A stretch of 64,000 nucleotides of DNA from Steinernema hermaphroditum (Eukaryota > Nematoda > Chromadorea > Rhabditida > Steinernematidae), in assembly GCA_030435675.1 (NCBI GenBank), contig CM059623.1, positions 398,012-462,011 of the forward strand, written 5' to 3'. The first letter of the stretch is position 1. Every line of letters begins with the position of its first letter. Below the pieces are notes generated by a model. That model was not told where the DNA came from. It saw only the letters and a program-made list of their open reading frames with translations, and made no database searches. This document shows, one piece after another, positions 61,778 to 64,000 of the stretch. The position numbers were made by a program, and so were the translations under genes.

Positions 61778-61841
61778 ATGGGAAACGGCGGATCGTCGCT
61801 GCAGAGCGAGGAACTCGAGAAGCTCAGCGTGGAGAGCGGAT
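61778..61841 (+). CDS. first exon of a probable calcineurin-B-homologous (CHP/PBO-1-like) protein
   Basis: Partial gene running off the window. 21 codons plus one base end at a perfect GTAAGT donor (61842). The N-terminus MGNGGSSLQSEELEKLSVES fits the N-myristoylation consensus (Gly2, Ser at position 6) and lines up with the start of CHP family proteins, which begin MG.. then SxL..EE(L/I)E.(I/L)...TGF. The exon ends after Gly with a T, so TT(T/C) would restore the family's (E)(T/S)GF. CHP proteins are EF-hand regulators of Na+/H+ exchangers at the plasma membrane. EF hands are not in this window, so other myristoylated EF-hand families remain possible. Confidence 0.5.
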
Positions 61842-62730
61842 GTAAGTCTTTCGATTTTTTCGCGTCCTAATGACTCCCCCGCACGCCATTAATCTCCCGA
61901 AGCCGTTCTCCTGCCGATCTTAGGCAGCTACGGATTCACTCTGCCTTGATGGGACGTTTTTTTTTGTGCGTTCCGCGGAGATGGAGTGCGGTTTTTGGTG
62001 TCTAATAGCGGGATTATGGCAGAGGGTGGTGGTGATTCATTAGTGAACGACGCTTCGGCGTCCTAAAAGTAAAGTGTTCGGATGATAAGATACGATTATG
62101 TACTTTCTTGTATTCGGTAAAGTTTTTCCACCTCTAGAAAAAGATATACATCGACAAAAAATGGTTGAAAACGGCTAAATAAGACTAGGACTTCCTTTGT
62201 TAGACATTTTTGTACAAATGGCCTATGGAATAACTATATCTTCCCATGTTCGGTTTTCCCTACCCCAATAAGTTCGTATAAGTCTTCAGTTCATATTTCA
62301 TTGTGGTCAGAAAAGCAGTACGCAAAATCAGATGGATAGAGAATGGGTGGAGGATAAGTGTTCATTAACAGTTCACGATGGCTTCTTCCGCAACGATGGC
62401 ATGGGAGATAACTCCGTCAATTGATTGGCAATCTTCCAGCTAAAAAGGACAGAAGTTTATGAATTTTAAAAATATGAATTTTATAACTAAGAAGGTATTA
62501 ATTTCCAGAGTTAGGTGGATACCTGAAACATAAACATCGACGATGAAAAAGAGCAACAAAAATCTCGTTATTGAGACATTTGAGTACCACATATTCTTTG
62601 TTGTTCGGGCTCGACATTGCTCATTTAGCCTTATTTCTTACAGGCATTCATCGATGTCCTTTTTCGATCGCTCCAAAAGGCAAAAACACATTTTCTTCAA
62701 TCATCTACAAAAATTGTGTTTTTCGCGTTC

Positions 62731-62751
62731 CAGAACTTTCCGATAACCCTG
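62731..62751 (+). repeat. solitary maT-like terminal repeat
   Basis: CAGAACTTTCCGATAACCCT then G and TA resembles the right ends at 1891-1911 and 41523 with a few changes. No partner end was found within 1.5 kb. Confidence 0.5.
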
Positions 62752-63479
62752 TATGTAGTGGCGAGACTCAGAATGTCAAAAATAACACATTAAAACGACG
62801 AGCGAACATCTGGAATCAACAGTTAGATTGATTCGTGGTCGCTTCGCTGTTTGAGTCGAGTGTGAGTTGATCGTTATTGGATAACCTTAACCCAAAAGTC
62901 GACAAAGTACAAAACAAAAACGTGCCATATTCGTCGAAGAAACTGTTGTGCAATACTAGGAAGGTACATGACGTTAGACACTGAATTTCACAAGAAAAAT
63001 TGAACATAGAACCTCTGTCAACCTATAGTTCTGTCAACCTTAAAAGCTATATTTATTTAGACAAAAATTGAACTGCAAATGCAACTTCTCTGTCAGAAAA
63101 CACTATCCTATTACTAAAATCACATGAAGTTCGCTGTGTCAACACGATCACAACAAAAAAACCGACACCGTAGTGTACGTAGACCACTGAACTACACAAT
63201 CGGCTATATCTAAACAGAGAACCGACTGGTCGAAAAAAACCCGGTGCTATTTCGCAATATTAACCTGTGCACAGAGATCGTTCACTTGTGTCTATGACGA
63301 TCGGCCGGGTCGTTCGTTCGCATCCTCAAAAATGAGTTGAGTGAGCGGTCGTTACTGGGGCAATATCATACACACTCGACGACTCAACAAAACGACAGAA
63401 ATTCATTTCCTCACTAAAAAGCCGCTAATGAATCAAACAATTGCTGCAGTCTATTGCCGAATTTGAATAGGATGCTCAA

Positions 63480-63960
63480 ATGCGAGTCACATACTTGTCG
63501 TCCATTATTCAAAAGATTCATCGAACGATCACAAAAATCATCGAAGTTAGTTATGAAAAAGCATTGAAAAACTGATTTTCGACCATTCGCGTCATCGTGT
63601 TTAAACTTTTTTGAAACAGAGTTTCCTCTGGAAACAGAACACTCACTCGTCATGTTTTCTCGAAAACCACTTTTTATCCACATCTCACAAACCGTCCGAT
63701 CGGACGGGTCGTCCATTCTCTCTTTCAGACATCAGCGATCGTTAGGGCAATGCCTCCATGTATAAACGCTCGGCCAACAAAGCGACAAAAATTCGTTGAA
63801 AAGTCGTTATCACAGCAAAAATCACTGAAGTATACAAAAAACATATACATATAAGCATTGAAGAACTGATTTTCCCTGTTACCCTGTTAAAGCAGAGTGA
63901 TTCACTCGTCCTACTTTCTCCAAAACCACTTCTTATCTCACCACTCGTCCGATTTCGTCA
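63480..63960 (+). repeat. diverged tandem repeat
   Basis: AAAGCATTGAAAAACTGATTTTC (63560) recurs as AAGCATTGAAGAACTGATTTTC (63853), and CACTCGTCATGTTTTCTCGA as CACTCGTCCTACTTTCTCCA, giving a period near 290 bp. CCGTCCGATCGGACGG (63692) is a perfect palindrome within the unit. Confidence 0.6.
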
Positions 63961-64000
63961 CAAAAGAACACGGTTTGAGTATCTATTAACTATCTCAAAA

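Larger units (their letters stand above)
61842..64000 (+). other. intron 1 of the CHP-like gene (open at window end)
   Basis: I see no EF-hand exon up to the end. It contains a maT-like solitary end at 62731 and a diverged tandem repeat at 63480-63960. AT-rich otherwise. Confidence 0.4.

Overview
This window looks like genomic DNA of a chromadorean nematode. The protein-coding genes have very short introns (about 40-56 bp) with TTTCAG/TTTTAG-like acceptors. Several genes have an acceptor just upstream of the start ATG, as expected for spliced-leader trans-splicing. The two aldolases correspond to the nematode aldo-1 and aldo-2 types, and Tc1/mariner-superfamily elements of the maT (DD37D) type are present in several decay states. 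I could not name the species.

Layout. 1-4.7 kb: an intact maT transposon with TA target duplications and perfect terminal inverted repeats, then a small non-LTR retrotransposon fragment. 4.7-22.2 kb is the gene-rich part: aldo-1 (+), a small 3-exon gene of unknown function (+), aldo-2 (-), a large mucin-stalk type I membrane protein (-), ETF beta subunit (+), a short paralogue of the mucin protein (-), and tryptophan 2,3-dioxygenase (+). 22.2-37.3 kb is AT-rich and gene-poor, filled with locally duplicated sequence, a deleted maT copy, a DD34D mariner relic and tRNA-like SINE-type repeats. 37.35-42.65 kb is a three-exon single-Ig membrane protein whose 4.65 kb first intron contains a dead maT element. 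45.1-45.45 kb is the last exon of an unrecognised single-pass membrane protein (-). 46-61.7 kb is again repeat-rich. It includes a foldback element with 15-bp tandem repeats in inverted arms around a MULE-transposase fragment, and a hairpin element. At 61.78 kb the first exon of a probable calcineurin-B-homologous (CHP/PBO-1-like) EF-hand protein begins and runs off the window.

Recognisable functions are housekeeping metabolism (glycolysis/gluconeogenesis, electron transfer from flavin dehydrogenases, kynurenine pathway) plus nematode-type cell-surface proteins. The genes do not form one pathway or an obvious operon. The points most worth a second look are: (1) the FB/NOF-like foldback MULE with an 8-bp target duplication; (2) the mucin gene, whose 228-bp repeat units each carry a potential in-frame 54-bp intron, with the last copy holding an in-frame stop; (3) a paralogous empty site that documents the insertion of the dead maT; (4) a GC-AG intron in the dioxygenase gene.
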